Origin: an uncultured Eubacteriales bacterium
GTDB lineage: Bacteria; Bacillota; Clostridia; Oscillospirales; CAG-272
Length of the DNA stretch: 58,382 nucleotides
Assembly (NCBI GenBank): GCA_934401725.1
Contig: CAKRSS010000006.1
Coordinates: 1-58,382 of the forward strand
Direction: 5' to 3'
Part shown: piece by piece, positions 41,434-49,640 of the stretch
Layout: every line of letters starts with the position of its first letter
Position numbering within the stretch: position 1 is the stretch's first letter
Notes under the pieces: model-generated
Told to the model about the DNA's origin: nothing
Database searches by the model: none
The model's input: the letters and a program-made list of their open reading frames with translations, nothing else
Made by a program: the position numbers and the translations under genes

Positions 41434-42591
41434 TCAGACCGCGTCGGCGTAGTACAGCCAGATGGGGAGCGGGAGAAGCAGGCGCGCGAAATCGGAGAGT
41501 GCGTCGCGGCCCGGGCAGAGGGGCGAGAACAGCATGTTCATCGCGTCGATGTGCCCGAGCTCGAGCTCGCACTCGCCCTCGTACCCGGTGACGGACACCT
41601 CTCCGTTCTCAACGGCAATGCGCAGCTTTTCGTCACCGGCACGGCCGTGGACGAACAGAGTCAGCGCGCCGTCGGGGACGGAGGTGTAGGTCAGCTTGAG
41701 CTTGGCGAACGCCTCGATGACAACGCGGTAGTTGAGCACGGAAAAACTCTTATCGGTCACAATCTCGTAGCCCTCGCAGACGTGATAGAGCTGACGGATG
41801 TACTCCGGATAGAAGGGCGGCAGCGTCACGCTGAATGACGCGCCGATCATGTCGTAAAGCACGACGATGGTGTTGATGAAGTCATCCGGGTCGCAAAGTA
41901 TGATCTCGCTCACGGATTTCGACGAGCCGACAACGTACCCTGCGAACCTGCCCGCCTTCATCACGGCGTAAATATTGCAGCCCCACGACGTCACAATATC
42001 GTACATTTTGTCGGTCGGACGGCACATATTGTACGGTTGTGATGTTATCAGCTTGCCAACCTCCTCAAGGAGTTCCCTGTCCTCCGCGCAGAGCCTGCGA
42101 AGCTCGACTGTGTGCTCGGCCGCGTGATCCTTGCCGAAGCAGTGCCGGATGTTGTCAGAGTTGACGGTGAAATGATACGCCGTGCCGGTCTTCTCGTAGG
42201 AGAAATAGTTGTAGCGCTGGCGGCGTCCGCCGAGCTCGGAGAGCACTATTCCGTCGGAGATCATGTCGTCGACGGACATGTTCATAAGCACGCGCATAAA
42301 GCCGCGCGAGCGGTGATACGGGTGCACCGCGACGTTTCCGATTCCGCGGCAGGGCAGCTCAACGCCGCAGACCGACAGCGTGTGGTCGAACGCGCCGATG
42401 GCGGCTCTCAGCTTGCCGTCCTCAAGCGTGACATACGAGCTCTCGACCGGGCGATCCTCGCGCCGGTAGAGCTTGGGCAGCAACTTGCGGAAATCCTGGC
42501 TGTTGCCGTTGAAGCCGAAAACGTAGTTGATAAAGTCCATGTAGTCGTCGTACAGATTCTCGCTGCCGCGACCGTTGTAAATTTCAGACAT
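41434..42591 (-). CDS. GNAT-family acetyltransferase (Eis-like architecture)
   Basis: 385 aa. The N-terminal GNAT domain has VAVHPYHRSRGFMRVLMN (the acetyl-CoA motif A, about 90-107). It is followed by a second GNAT-like half and a C-terminal SCP2-like segment (about 310-385, ALTLFVHGRAGDEKLRIAVENG), an overall layout known from Eis-type N-acetyltransferases. Substrate unknown; amines, peptides or small molecules are possible. The ATG at 42591 is the first with AAAGG upstream. It lies between ispE (16 bp) and plsY (17 bp). Confidence 0.82.
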   Translation of the reverse strand: MSEIYNGRGSENLYDDYMDFINYVFGFNGNSQDFRKLLPKLYRREDRPVESSYVTLEDGKLRAAIGAFDHTLSVCGVELPCRGIGNVAVHPYHRSRGFMRVLMNMSVDDMISDGIVLSELGGRRQRYNYFSYEKTGTAYHFTVNSDNIRHCFGKDHAAEHTVELRRLCAEDRELLEEVGKLITSQPYNMCRPTDKMYDIVTSWGCNIYAVMKAGRFAGYVVGSSKSVSEIILCDPDDFINTIVVLYDMIGASFSVTLPPFYPEYIRQLYHVCEGYEIVTDKSFSVLNYRVVIEAFAKLKLTYTSVPDGALTLFVHGRAGDEKLRIAVENGEVSVTGYEGECELELGHIDAMNMLFSPLCPGRDALSDFARLLLPLPIWLYYADAV

Positions 42592-42607
42592 TGCAGTTAC
42601 CTTTCCT

Positions 42608-43489
42608 TTATATATCGTTTGCCGCGGTCGGAGCGCACACATGCACGGCGTCCCACGACGCCGCGAGTGCTCCAGCGCATAGGCGCGCCTGCCGCTCGTT
42701 ATCAAATATGCCGAACACGGATGGACCGCTTCCGCTGAGCATGGCGCAGGCCGCGCCGTGCTCGCGCATGGTCAGGCGTATGGAGTGTATGTCTCCACTG
42801 CCCGCGGTCACATCTTCAAATATGTTGTATGTGAATTTGCAGAAGTTCTCTGTTTGTGATGTGTCAAGCGCGCGCCGCATGTTCTGAAACCGCCCGCCGT
42901 CCTGCCGCTCCCCGCGAAAACCGCCGTATACGCGGTCAAGCTCGCCATACGCCCACGGCGTACTTATGCGCTCGGTCGGGCAGCATATGACGACCGTGCA
43001 CTGCGGCGTCACGGGAAGCGGTTCCACCCTCTCGCCGATTCCGCCGACACAGGCGCACCCGCCGATAACGCAGAACGGAACGTCCGCGCCGAGCTTCGCG
43101 CCGAGCCTGCACAGCTTTTCGGCATCGAGCGGACGGCCGCACAGCCGGTTCAGTCCGCGAAGGACTGCCGCCGCGTCGCTGCTTCCGCCTCCGAGCCCGG
43201 CCTGCATGGGTATGCGCTTGGTCAGGCGCATGTCAACGCCGACGTTCGCCCCCGTATAGTCCAAAAACAGCCGTGCCGCACGGTAGGCGAGGTTACTCTC
43301 GCCGCTCGTGAGCGACGAGTCGCCGCAGTCGAGCTTGATTCCGTGATCGGTTAGCGCGAGCTCTATTTCATCACACAGCGAAACCGTCTGCATGATGCTC
43401 AGAATGTCGTGATAGCCGTCATTACGGCGGCCGACGACATCAAGATAAAGATTTATCTTTGCCGGAGCCTTAACCGTCAATTTTTCCAT
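42608..43489 (-). CDS. ispE: 4-diphosphocytidyl-2-C-methyl-D-erythritol kinase
   Basis: A 293-aa GHMP kinase of the MEP isoprenoid pathway that phosphorylates CDP-methylerythritol. It has PAKINLYL (9-16), RRNDGYHDILSIMQT, the GHMP ATP loop GLGGGSSDAA (98-107) and a C-terminal MLSGSGPSVFGIF. The start has AGGGGG upstream. It heads the minus-strand operon ispE, acetyltransferase, plsY, methyltransferase. Its promoter at 43687-43715 lies on the far side of foldback element copy 4, so the element is in the leader. Confidence 0.95.
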   Translation of the reverse strand: MEKLTVKAPAKINLYLDVVGRRNDGYHDILSIMQTVSLCDEIELALTDHGIKLDCGDSSLTSGESNLAYRAARLFLDYTGANVGVDMRLTKRIPMQAGLGGGSSDAAAVLRGLNRLCGRPLDAEKLCRLGAKLGADVPFCVIGGCACVGGIGERVEPLPVTPQCTVVICCPTERISTPWAYGELDRVYGGFRGERQDGGRFQNMRRALDTSQTENFCKFTYNIFEDVTAGSGDIHSIRLTMREHGAACAMLSGSGPSVFGIFDNERQARLCAGALAASWDAVHVCAPTAANDI

Positions 43490-43512
43490 GCGGGACCCCC
43501 TATTATATGCTC

Positions 43513-43683
43513 TTAAGGCTTCACCGCGTAATTCCGATGGTGCAATTGCGCAGTCAGATTTTTCGTCAGATGAAACAAAAAGCCGCAGGCTGTAGCAGCG
43601 CTACAGACAAGGATTTTTGTGAAGTATGACGAACAAAGATGCAAGCAAGTGTGCCACTCGGGCATTGCGCGGGGATGCCTTAA
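43513..43683 (-). repeat. foldback element copy 4 (long form), in the ispE leader
   Basis: 171 bp from TTAAGGCTTCACCGCG to GCGCGGGGATGCCTTAA. It is nearly identical to copies 2 and 3, with a few substitutions. The minus-strand promoter at 43687-43715 ends 3 bp outside the element, and ispE starts 24 bp beyond the other end, so nearly the whole ispE leader RNA is this element. Confidence 0.9.
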
Positions 43684-43686
43684 TAC

Positions 43687-43715
43687 AATATACCACAACC
43701 GCGCGAAAAAATCAA
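43687..43715 (-). promoter_or_regulatory. promoter for the ispE operon
   Basis: Minus strand: TTGATT (43715-43710), 17-bp spacer, TATATT (43692-43687), with TGG before the -10 (extended -10). It reads into foldback element copy 4. Confidence 0.65.
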
Positions 43716-43742
43716 GAAAAATTTCATTTTATCTCTAACATA

Positions 43743-43771
43743 TTGACTAAAGTTCCCGGATGATATATAAT
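43743..43771 (+). promoter_or_regulatory. promoter for the AI-2E permease pair
   Basis: TTGACT (43743-43748), 17-bp spacer, TATAAT (43766-43771). It lies 52 bp before the start at 43824. It is divergent from the ispE promoter with 27 bp between the -35 boxes. Confidence 0.8.
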
Positions 43772-43823
43772 AATGTATATGCTTATAAAGTGGCGTACTG
43801 TTGCTGACGGAGGAGCCTGCCTG

Positions 43824-45134
43824 ATGAACAAATTCGAGTGGAACAAGAAAAACACAATAATTGCGACATCCGTGGCGGTCTACGCCGTGCTCGCGCTGCT
43901 TCTTGCCATCATCATAAACAACGAGGCCATATCAAAGTGGCTCGGCAGCTTCTTTTCCGTGCTGGCTCCGCTTATCATAGGTGGCGCGATAGCGTATCTC
44001 TGCAACCCGATTCTGAACATGTTCGACAACCGCGCCTTCGCGCGCATGCGTTCGCGCAAGGGTCGGCGCGCGCTGTCGCTTTTGTGTACATATGCCGTGG
44101 TTCTGCTGGCGCTGACGCTGCTGCTTCTCATCGTCATCCCGCAGCTCATCGGAAGCTACAACAGCTTCGCAGGCAACCTTCAGTCCTACACCAACAAGGC
44201 GATAACCTTTGTCAACAAGGCGCTTTACATGATAAATCAATCTGCCGGAAGCGACGACTTCTCGAAGTACATTGACACCGGCTCGGTTCAGCGCAAGGTC
44301 AGCGAGCTGTTCAACACCTCGAGCGGCATTTTCTCGACCGTTGCGGGCACGATAGTCAGTTACGCCTCCTCGATTGCGGTCGGAATCAAGAATGTGCTGT
44401 TCGGACTTTTCATCTCGATATACGTCCTCGCCTCGAAGGAGCGTCTGTCGGCACAGACCAAGAAGATACTCGCCGCCGCGCTCCCCGAGAAGCGATACAA
44501 AAATCTTCTCGAGTGGGTCGGCTTCACAAACCAGACCTTTGGAAGCTATCTCAAGTCACGTATTATCGACGCTATCATCATCGCCTTCATCTGCCTCGCG
44601 CTGTTCAGCGTCTGCGGACTGCCGTATACGCTGTTCCTCTCCTTCATCATCGGCGTGACAAACGTTATCCCCGTCTTCGGCCCCTTTCTCGGCGGCATTC
44701 CGGCCGGGTTCATCGTGTTTATCAGTAAGCCGGAGAAGCTCTTGCTGTATGTCATACTCATAGTGCTCATTCAGCAGTTCGACGGCAACGTTCTCTTCCC
44801 CAAGCTCGCCAGCAACTCGACGGGCATCTCCTCGCTCGGCGTTATCTGCGCGATTGCCATCATGGGCGGCTATTTCGGCATACTAGGAATGCTGCTCGGC
44901 GTTCCCTTCTTCGTCGTTGCGGGTGAGATAATCCGCAGACTGGTCAACCGCAGACTTGAGAAGCGCGGCATGTCGGTCTCGCTTGAGGACTATTACCTCG
45001 CAGGCACAGCCCCCGAGGCCGAAAAATCGGGGGACAACCTTTTCATGAAGGTATTCAACTTCATCACCACACCCGCCCGCCGTCTGACGGCCAAAATCCG
45101 CGCCCGCCGAGAGGAACGCCGGGGGCAGAAGTAA
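43824..45134 (+). CDS. AI-2E family transporter, copy 1
   Basis: A 436-aa polytopic protein with about eight helices and an extended amphipathic domain between helices 3 and 4 (about 110-200). Family hallmarks are the SFIIGVTNVIPVFGPFLGGIPA loop (about 285-305) and LLYVILIVLIQQFDGNVLFPKL. Proteins of this family are proposed exporters (TqsA, YtvI, or Na+/H+ antiporter-like members); YtvI-type members occur in spore formers. The ATG at 43824 has GGAGGA upstream. The next gene is a close paralogue. Confidence 0.9.
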   Translation: MNKFEWNKKNTIIATSVAVYAVLALLLAIIINNEAISKWLGSFFSVLAPLIIGGAIAYLCNPILNMFDNRAFARMRSRKGRRALSLLCTYAVVLLALTLLLLIVIPQLIGSYNSFAGNLQSYTNKAITFVNKALYMINQSAGSDDFSKYIDTGSVQRKVSELFNTSSGIFSTVAGTIVSYASSIAVGIKNVLFGLFISIYVLASKERLSAQTKKILAAALPEKRYKNLLEWVGFTNQTFGSYLKSRIIDAIIIAFICLALFSVCGLPYTLFLSFIIGVTNVIPVFGPFLGGIPAGFIVFISKPEKLLLYVILIVLIQQFDGNVLFPKLASNSTGISSLGVICAIAIMGGYFGILGMLLGVPFFVVAGEIIRRLVNRRLEKRGMSVSLEDYYLAGTAPEAEKSGDNLFMKVFNFITTPARRLTAKIRARREERRGQK

Positions 45135-45173
45135 GCATATACATACTATATCTCAAATATACAGGAGAAACAC

Positions 45174-46493
45174 ATGGACAACGAACAGCAGAAAAGCAAG
45201 CGCAGTACATTGATACTTGTTTCGGTGGCAGTTTATGCCGTTCTGGCATTGCTGTTTATTATCATAATCAACAGCTCGACCATCTCGAAGTGGCTGTCCG
45301 ACACGCTGTCGGTGCTGGCTCCGCTCATTGTCGGCGCGGCGATGGCGTATCTCTGCAATCCTCTGCTTGTCATGTTTGAGCGGCGCGTGTTCAAAAAAAT
45401 GCGCTCGCGCGGCGGCAAGCGCGCGATTTCCATGGTGTGTACATATCTTGTACTCTTCATCGTGCTGGCCGCTATACTCGGCATAGTCATCCCGCAGCTG
45501 ATAAGCAGCTACAACAGCTTTGCGCGCAGTCTGCGCTCGTACACTGACAAGGCTATCACCTTTGTCAACAAGCTGATATACAGCCTCAACTCCTCGCTAT
45601 CCGAGGATCGCGACATGAGCAAGTTCATCGACATCGGCGACGTTCAGCGCAAGGTCAGCGAGCTGTTCAACACCTCGAGCGGCATTTTCTCGACCGTCGC
45701 GGGATATGTCGTCAACTACGCCTCGTCAATCGCGGTCGGCATCAAGAATGTACTGTTCGGGCTGTTCATTTCGATATACATTCTCAGCTCAAAGGAGCGG
45801 CTTACGGCGCAGACCAAGAAAATCCTCACCGCTATCCTGCCCGAGCGCCGCTATTCCGGCTTTGTCGGATGGGTGCGCTTCACCAACTCCACCTTCGGCA
45901 ACTACATCAAGGCGCAGCTGCTTGACGCGCTGCTCGTCGCGGTGGAATGCGTGATACTGCTCAGCGTCACCAACATGCCCTACCCCGTGCTTCTCGCCTT
46001 CATCATAGGCGTGACCAATATAATCCCCGTTTTCGGCCCCTTCATCGGCGGAATTCCGGCGGGCTTCATCGTGTTCATTTCGGCTCCCGAAAAGCTGTTG
46101 CTGTTCGTTATAATGCTGGTGCTCATTCAGCAGATCGACGGCAACTTCGTCCTGCCCAAGCTGGTCGGAACGACGACGGGCATGTCGTCGCTCGGCGTGC
46201 TCTGCGCCATCACCATCATGGGCGGCTACTTCGGCATCGCCGGAATGATACTCGGCGTTCCCTTCTTCGTCGTGACAGGCGAGATAATCCGCAGACTTGT
46301 CAACATGAAGCTCGAGCGTCGCGGACTTTCGGTGTCGCTCGAGGACTACTATCTGTCCGGCACAGCTCCCGTCGAGGATGAGGAGAAGCATGACAACTTC
46401 ATCGTTCGCGCGCTGCGCGCGATTGGACGGGCGTTCGCGCGGGTGGGCTCCGCTGTCGCGGGCTTCTTCCGGCGGATATTCAGGCGTAAGTGA
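45174..46493 (+). CDS. AI-2E family transporter, copy 2
   Basis: A 439-aa paralogue of the preceding gene, similar from end to end (for example FIIGVTNIIPVFGPFIGGIPAGFIVF and the SVSLEDYYLSGTAP tail). One 56-bp DNA segment is identical in the two genes (44286-44341 and 45642-45697). The C-terminal tail after the last helix (about 405-439) is longer and basic. It is probably in one transcript with copy 1 (39-bp gap); htpG starts 35 bp downstream. Confidence 0.9.
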   Translation: MDNEQQKSKRSTLILVSVAVYAVLALLFIIIINSSTISKWLSDTLSVLAPLIVGAAMAYLCNPLLVMFERRVFKKMRSRGGKRAISMVCTYLVLFIVLAAILGIVIPQLISSYNSFARSLRSYTDKAITFVNKLIYSLNSSLSEDRDMSKFIDIGDVQRKVSELFNTSSGIFSTVAGYVVNYASSIAVGIKNVLFGLFISIYILSSKERLTAQTKKILTAILPERRYSGFVGWVRFTNSTFGNYIKAQLLDALLVAVECVILLSVTNMPYPVLLAFIIGVTNIIPVFGPFIGGIPAGFIVFISAPEKLLLFVIMLVLIQQIDGNFVLPKLVGTTTGMSSLGVLCAITIMGGYFGIAGMILGVPFFVVTGEIIRRLVNMKLERRGLSVSLEDYYLSGTAPVEDEEKHDNFIVRALRAIGRAFARVGSAVAGFFRRIFRRK

Positions 46494-46528
46494 CGTAAAT
46501 TATGTTTAGTCAAGGAGGTTGATTTTTT

Positions 46529-48466
46529 ATGGCTGAACAAAACAATATAACCGAAAAGGGCGGCATCTCGGTCGAGACCGCTCACATATTCCCCATTATC
46601 AAGAGATGGCTGTACTCCGAAAAGGACATTTTTCTGCGTGAAATAGTGTCCAACGCGGCCGATGCCATTACAAAAATGAAACGGTTGTGCTCGCTCGGTC
46701 AGGCCGAGTGCAGCGACAACTACAAAATCACCGTCCGCGTCGACAAGACGGCCGGAACGCTGACCGTCGAGGATAACGGCATCGGCATGAGCGCTGACGA
46801 GCTTCGCCGCTACATATGCCAGATAGCATTGTCCGGCGCGCTCGAGTTCATTCAGAAGTACGAAGGCGGCAACGAGGACAACAAGGAGAACAGCGGCATT
46901 ATCGGCCACTTCGGACTCGGCTTCTACTCCAGCTTCATGGTCGCCGACAGAGTCGAGATCGACACGCTGTCCTACGCAGGCGGCGCGCCCGTGCACTGGA
47001 GCTGCACAGACGACGGAAGCTATGAAATCTCGCCTTCCGAGCGCACGTCGCGCGGCACTGCGGTCATAATGCACATTGCCGAGGACGAGGCCGAGTACCT
47101 TGACGCGGCAAAAATCCGCTCCATGCTCGAGAAGTACTGCGCATTCATGCCATACGAAATCTACCTTGAGTCCGAGGACGACAAGGAAAGCAAGGATGGC
47201 GAAGCCAAGCCCGTCAACGACACCACCCCGCTCTGGCTCAAAAAGCCGTCCGAGTGCACCGAAGAGGAGTACCGTGAGTTCTACCACAAAGTGTTCTCCG
47301 ACTTCAACGACCCGCTCTTCAGCATTCACATCAACGCCGACTACCCGCTCAACTTCAAGGGAATTCTCTACTTTCCCAAGCTGCGCAGCGAGTACGACTC
47401 GCTCGAAGGTCAGGTCAAGTTGTACTACAATCAGGTGTTCGTGGCGGACAACGTCAAGGAGATAATGCCCGAGTACCTCATCATGCTTCGCGGCGTCATA
47501 GACTGCCCCGAGCTGCCGCTGAACGTCTCGCGCAGCTACCTGCAAAACAACACCTACGTCTCGCGCGTGTCGGCGCACATCGTCAAGAAAATCGCCGACA
47601 AGGTCAACGCTCTCTGCAACACCGAGCGCGAGAAGTACGAAAAAATCTGGAACGACATCCGCATTTTCATCGAATACGCCGCCATCCGCGACCGCAAGTT
47701 CTTCGATCGCGTCAAAGACTCTGTACTCATGAAGCTGACCGACGGCAGCTGCGTCACCGTTGAGGAATATTTCACCGGCAAAAAGGCTGACGACGAGGCC
47801 GAAAAGCCTGTCGGGAACGCAGAGAATTCGGCCGAGACCGCCGAGGCTGCCGAGGCCGCCGAGAAAAAAGACGAGGTTCGCACCGTCTTTTACACCAACG
47901 ACCCCGCCCAGCAGTCGCAGTACATTTCGCTCTACACCTCGCAGGGCGTCAAGGTTGCGGTGCTCGATCACCTCGTCGACGCGCAGTTCATACAGAGCGC
48001 CGAGACGGTCTACGACAAGCTGCGCTTCGTTCGCGTCGACGCCGACGTCTCCAAGCTGACCACCGGCGACAGCGCGTCCGAAAACAAGGATATTGCCGAC
48101 CTGTTCCGCCGCGTGACTGGCAACGACAAGCTGGAGGTTCGCTTCGAGAGCTTCAAGGACTCGGACGCCCCCGCCCTGCTCAACCTCAACGAGGATCAGC
48201 GTCGTATGGACGACTTCATGAAGGCGTATGCGTTCATGACCAAGTCTGAGGCCGCGGCTCCCATGGCGCCGCAAAGCCTGATACTCAACACCGCCTCCCC
48301 GCTTTACGCGCACCTCTGCGAGGTCGTCGAGAGCGGCAACGGTGAGCGCGCCGAGTTCATGGCGGGCTACATCTGGAGGCTGTCGCTGATGGCGCACCGT
48401 CGTCTTGAAGCGGAGGAGCTCAACGCCTTCCTCGCCGACAGCTACAAGCTGCTCGGTAACTATTGA
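46529..48466 (+). CDS. htpG: molecular chaperone HtpG (Hsp90)
   Basis: A 645-aa Hsp90. The N-terminal GHKL ATPase domain has LREIVSNAADAI, VEDNGIGMS and the glycine loop GLGFYSSFMVAD. The middle domain includes FKGILYFPK, and NVSRSYLQNN is the conserved element with the catalytic-loop residues. A variable Ala/Glu-rich linker lies near 425-445. Length is normal. A very strong ribosome site, AAGGAGGT, sits 9 nt upstream. No CIRCE or other heat-shock operator was seen. The next gene starts 1 nt after the stop. Confidence 0.95.
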   Translation: MAEQNNITEKGGISVETAHIFPIIKRWLYSEKDIFLREIVSNAADAITKMKRLCSLGQAECSDNYKITVRVDKTAGTLTVEDNGIGMSADELRRYICQIALSGALEFIQKYEGGNEDNKENSGIIGHFGLGFYSSFMVADRVEIDTLSYAGGAPVHWSCTDDGSYEISPSERTSRGTAVIMHIAEDEAEYLDAAKIRSMLEKYCAFMPYEIYLESEDDKESKDGEAKPVNDTTPLWLKKPSECTEEEYREFYHKVFSDFNDPLFSIHINADYPLNFKGILYFPKLRSEYDSLEGQVKLYYNQVFVADNVKEIMPEYLIMLRGVIDCPELPLNVSRSYLQNNTYVSRVSAHIVKKIADKVNALCNTEREKYEKIWNDIRIFIEYAAIRDRKFFDRVKDSVLMKLTDGSCVTVEEYFTGKKADDEAEKPVGNAENSAETAEAAEAAEKKDEVRTVFYTNDPAQQSQYISLYTSQGVKVAVLDHLVDAQFIQSAETVYDKLRFVRVDADVSKLTTGDSASENKDIADLFRRVTGNDKLEVRFESFKDSDAPALLNLNEDQRRMDDFMKAYAFMTKSEAAAPMAPQSLILNTASPLYAHLCEVVESGNGERAEFMAGYIWRLSLMAHRRLEAEELNAFLADSYKLLGNY

Positions 48467-48467
48467 C

Positions 48468-49346
48468 ATGAGCGGCGTCACAGAACAGGAAATTATCGCG
48501 TCAAATCTGAGGTTTATTCGTGAACGTGAGGCCGAGCTTAAGCGCCTGCGCGCGCTCGAGGTCGGCGAGCTGACGCTTCCCGAGCTGCCGAGTACCGCGG
48601 CAATGCGGGACATATCGCACGTCTGGCGACACATAACGCGCACCGACGGCTTTGACGCCGCAGCGCGCACCGTGCTCTGTCGACGCATGTTCGAGGAGTA
48701 CAGCGGCGCGGGAGTCGACTTTGCCGGAGTGCTGCTGCGCGGCAGCGTAAGCGTCGACGAGTGGCTTCTCGGACGCGACGGCACGCCGCCGCTTGTCTCG
48801 TACGTTGGCAACCCTTATTCGGATGAGGCGCGTCGGCGGTTGTATGGCGCGGCAAGCGTGCGTGAGCACGCCTGCCGCTCCTTCTCGGAGCTGTGCGACG
48901 ATGTAAGCACCGGCGCCAGCGACGGCTGCATGATCCCCATCGAGAACACCTCGGACGGCAAGCTGATGAGCTTTTACTCGATAATCGACCGTCTCGAGCT
49001 GAAAATTCTGCGCACCTGCGACGTCGAAAGCAGCGATGGCGACAAGGCGACGCGCTACGCGCTGCTCGCCCGCCGCGCCTGCCTTCCCTGCACCGGGGAC
49101 GCGCACTACCTCGAATTCAGCTTCAGCGTAACGGACGGCGCGGTGCTCGGCAGAATACTGCGCGCAGCCGAGGCGATGTCGCTGAACATATACCGCATCG
49201 ATTCCATCGGTCAGCGCTACGATGAAGCCTTCTCGACTCACTACCTCGTGCTCCACGGCGGCAGCAACGACCTGCTCTGCTTTTTGCTCTACCTCGCGCT
49301 CGAGCTTCCGGGCTACGCACTCATAGGTCTTTACGACCATGTATAA
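48468..49346 (+). CDS. prephenate dehydratase-like protein
   Basis: 292 aa. Residues 1-95 are a helical, charged N-terminal part with no family I know. Residues about 100-215 look like a prephenate dehydratase domain: VSYVGNPYSDEARRRLYG replaces the usual GP.GTFS opening, IPIENTSDGKLMSFYSIIDRL is close to the PIENS..G.V..T.DLL motif, and DKATRYALLAR corresponds to the TRF motif. Residues about 215-292 look like an ACT domain. It may be a degenerate PheA or a regulatory relative. It starts 1 nt after htpG, so translation is coupled. Confidence 0.65.
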   Translation: MSGVTEQEIIASNLRFIREREAELKRLRALEVGELTLPELPSTAAMRDISHVWRHITRTDGFDAAARTVLCRRMFEEYSGAGVDFAGVLLRGSVSVDEWLLGRDGTPPLVSYVGNPYSDEARRRLYGAASVREHACRSFSELCDDVSTGASDGCMIPIENTSDGKLMSFYSIIDRLELKILRTCDVESSDGDKATRYALLARRACLPCTGDAHYLEFSFSVTDGAVLGRILRAAEAMSLNIYRIDSIGQRYDEAFSTHYLVLHGGSNDLLCFLLYLALELPGYALIGLYDHV

Positions 49347-49369
49347 CTCACAAAAAGGAAACAATAATA

Positions 49370-49624
49370 ATGAAAGATCAGATCACATATACTACTCACG
49401 GAACCTGCTCGCGTCAGATCGTCATCGACGTTGAAGACGGCATTGTCACAAACGTCACCTTCGTCGGCGGCTGCTCCGGCAACACGCAGGGCGTGGCGAG
49501 CCTCGCTAAGGGAATGAAGGTTGAGGACGTGGTGGCACGTCTGAAGGGCATCCGCTGCGGCGGCAAGCCCACCTCCTGCCCTGACCAGCTCGCGCAGGCG
49601 CTTGAGCAGTATCTGGCAAAATAA
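49370..49624 (+). CDS. TSCPD domain protein (TIGR03905 type)
   Basis: An 84-aa single-domain protein with the Cys pattern YTTHGTCSRQI, VGGCSGNTQG, IRCGGKPTSCPDQL. The C-terminal TSCPDQLA is the name-giving motif of the TSCPD domain, which also occurs at the end of some ribonucleotide reductases. The four to five conserved Cys residues may bind a metal or act in redox. Function unknown. It lies 23 bp after the PDT-like gene and 16 bp before the phosphohexomutase gene. Confidence 0.9.
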   Translation: MKDQITYTTHGTCSRQIVIDVEDGIVTNVTFVGGCSGNTQGVASLAKGMKVEDVVARLKGIRCGGKPTSCPDQLAQALEQYLAK

Positions 49625-49640
49625 ATCACGGAGAACCCCT

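Noticed and set aside
43489..43510. TATAAT on the minus strand (43507-43502) as the ispE promoter
   Set aside because: It lies too close to the ribosome site and has no -35 box at the right distance; the promoter beyond the element is better.
46349..48811. Very long open frame (820 codons) antisense to htpG
   Set aside because: It mirrors htpG codon structure in a GC-rich gene, has no ribosome site or recognisable motif, and htpG is certain.
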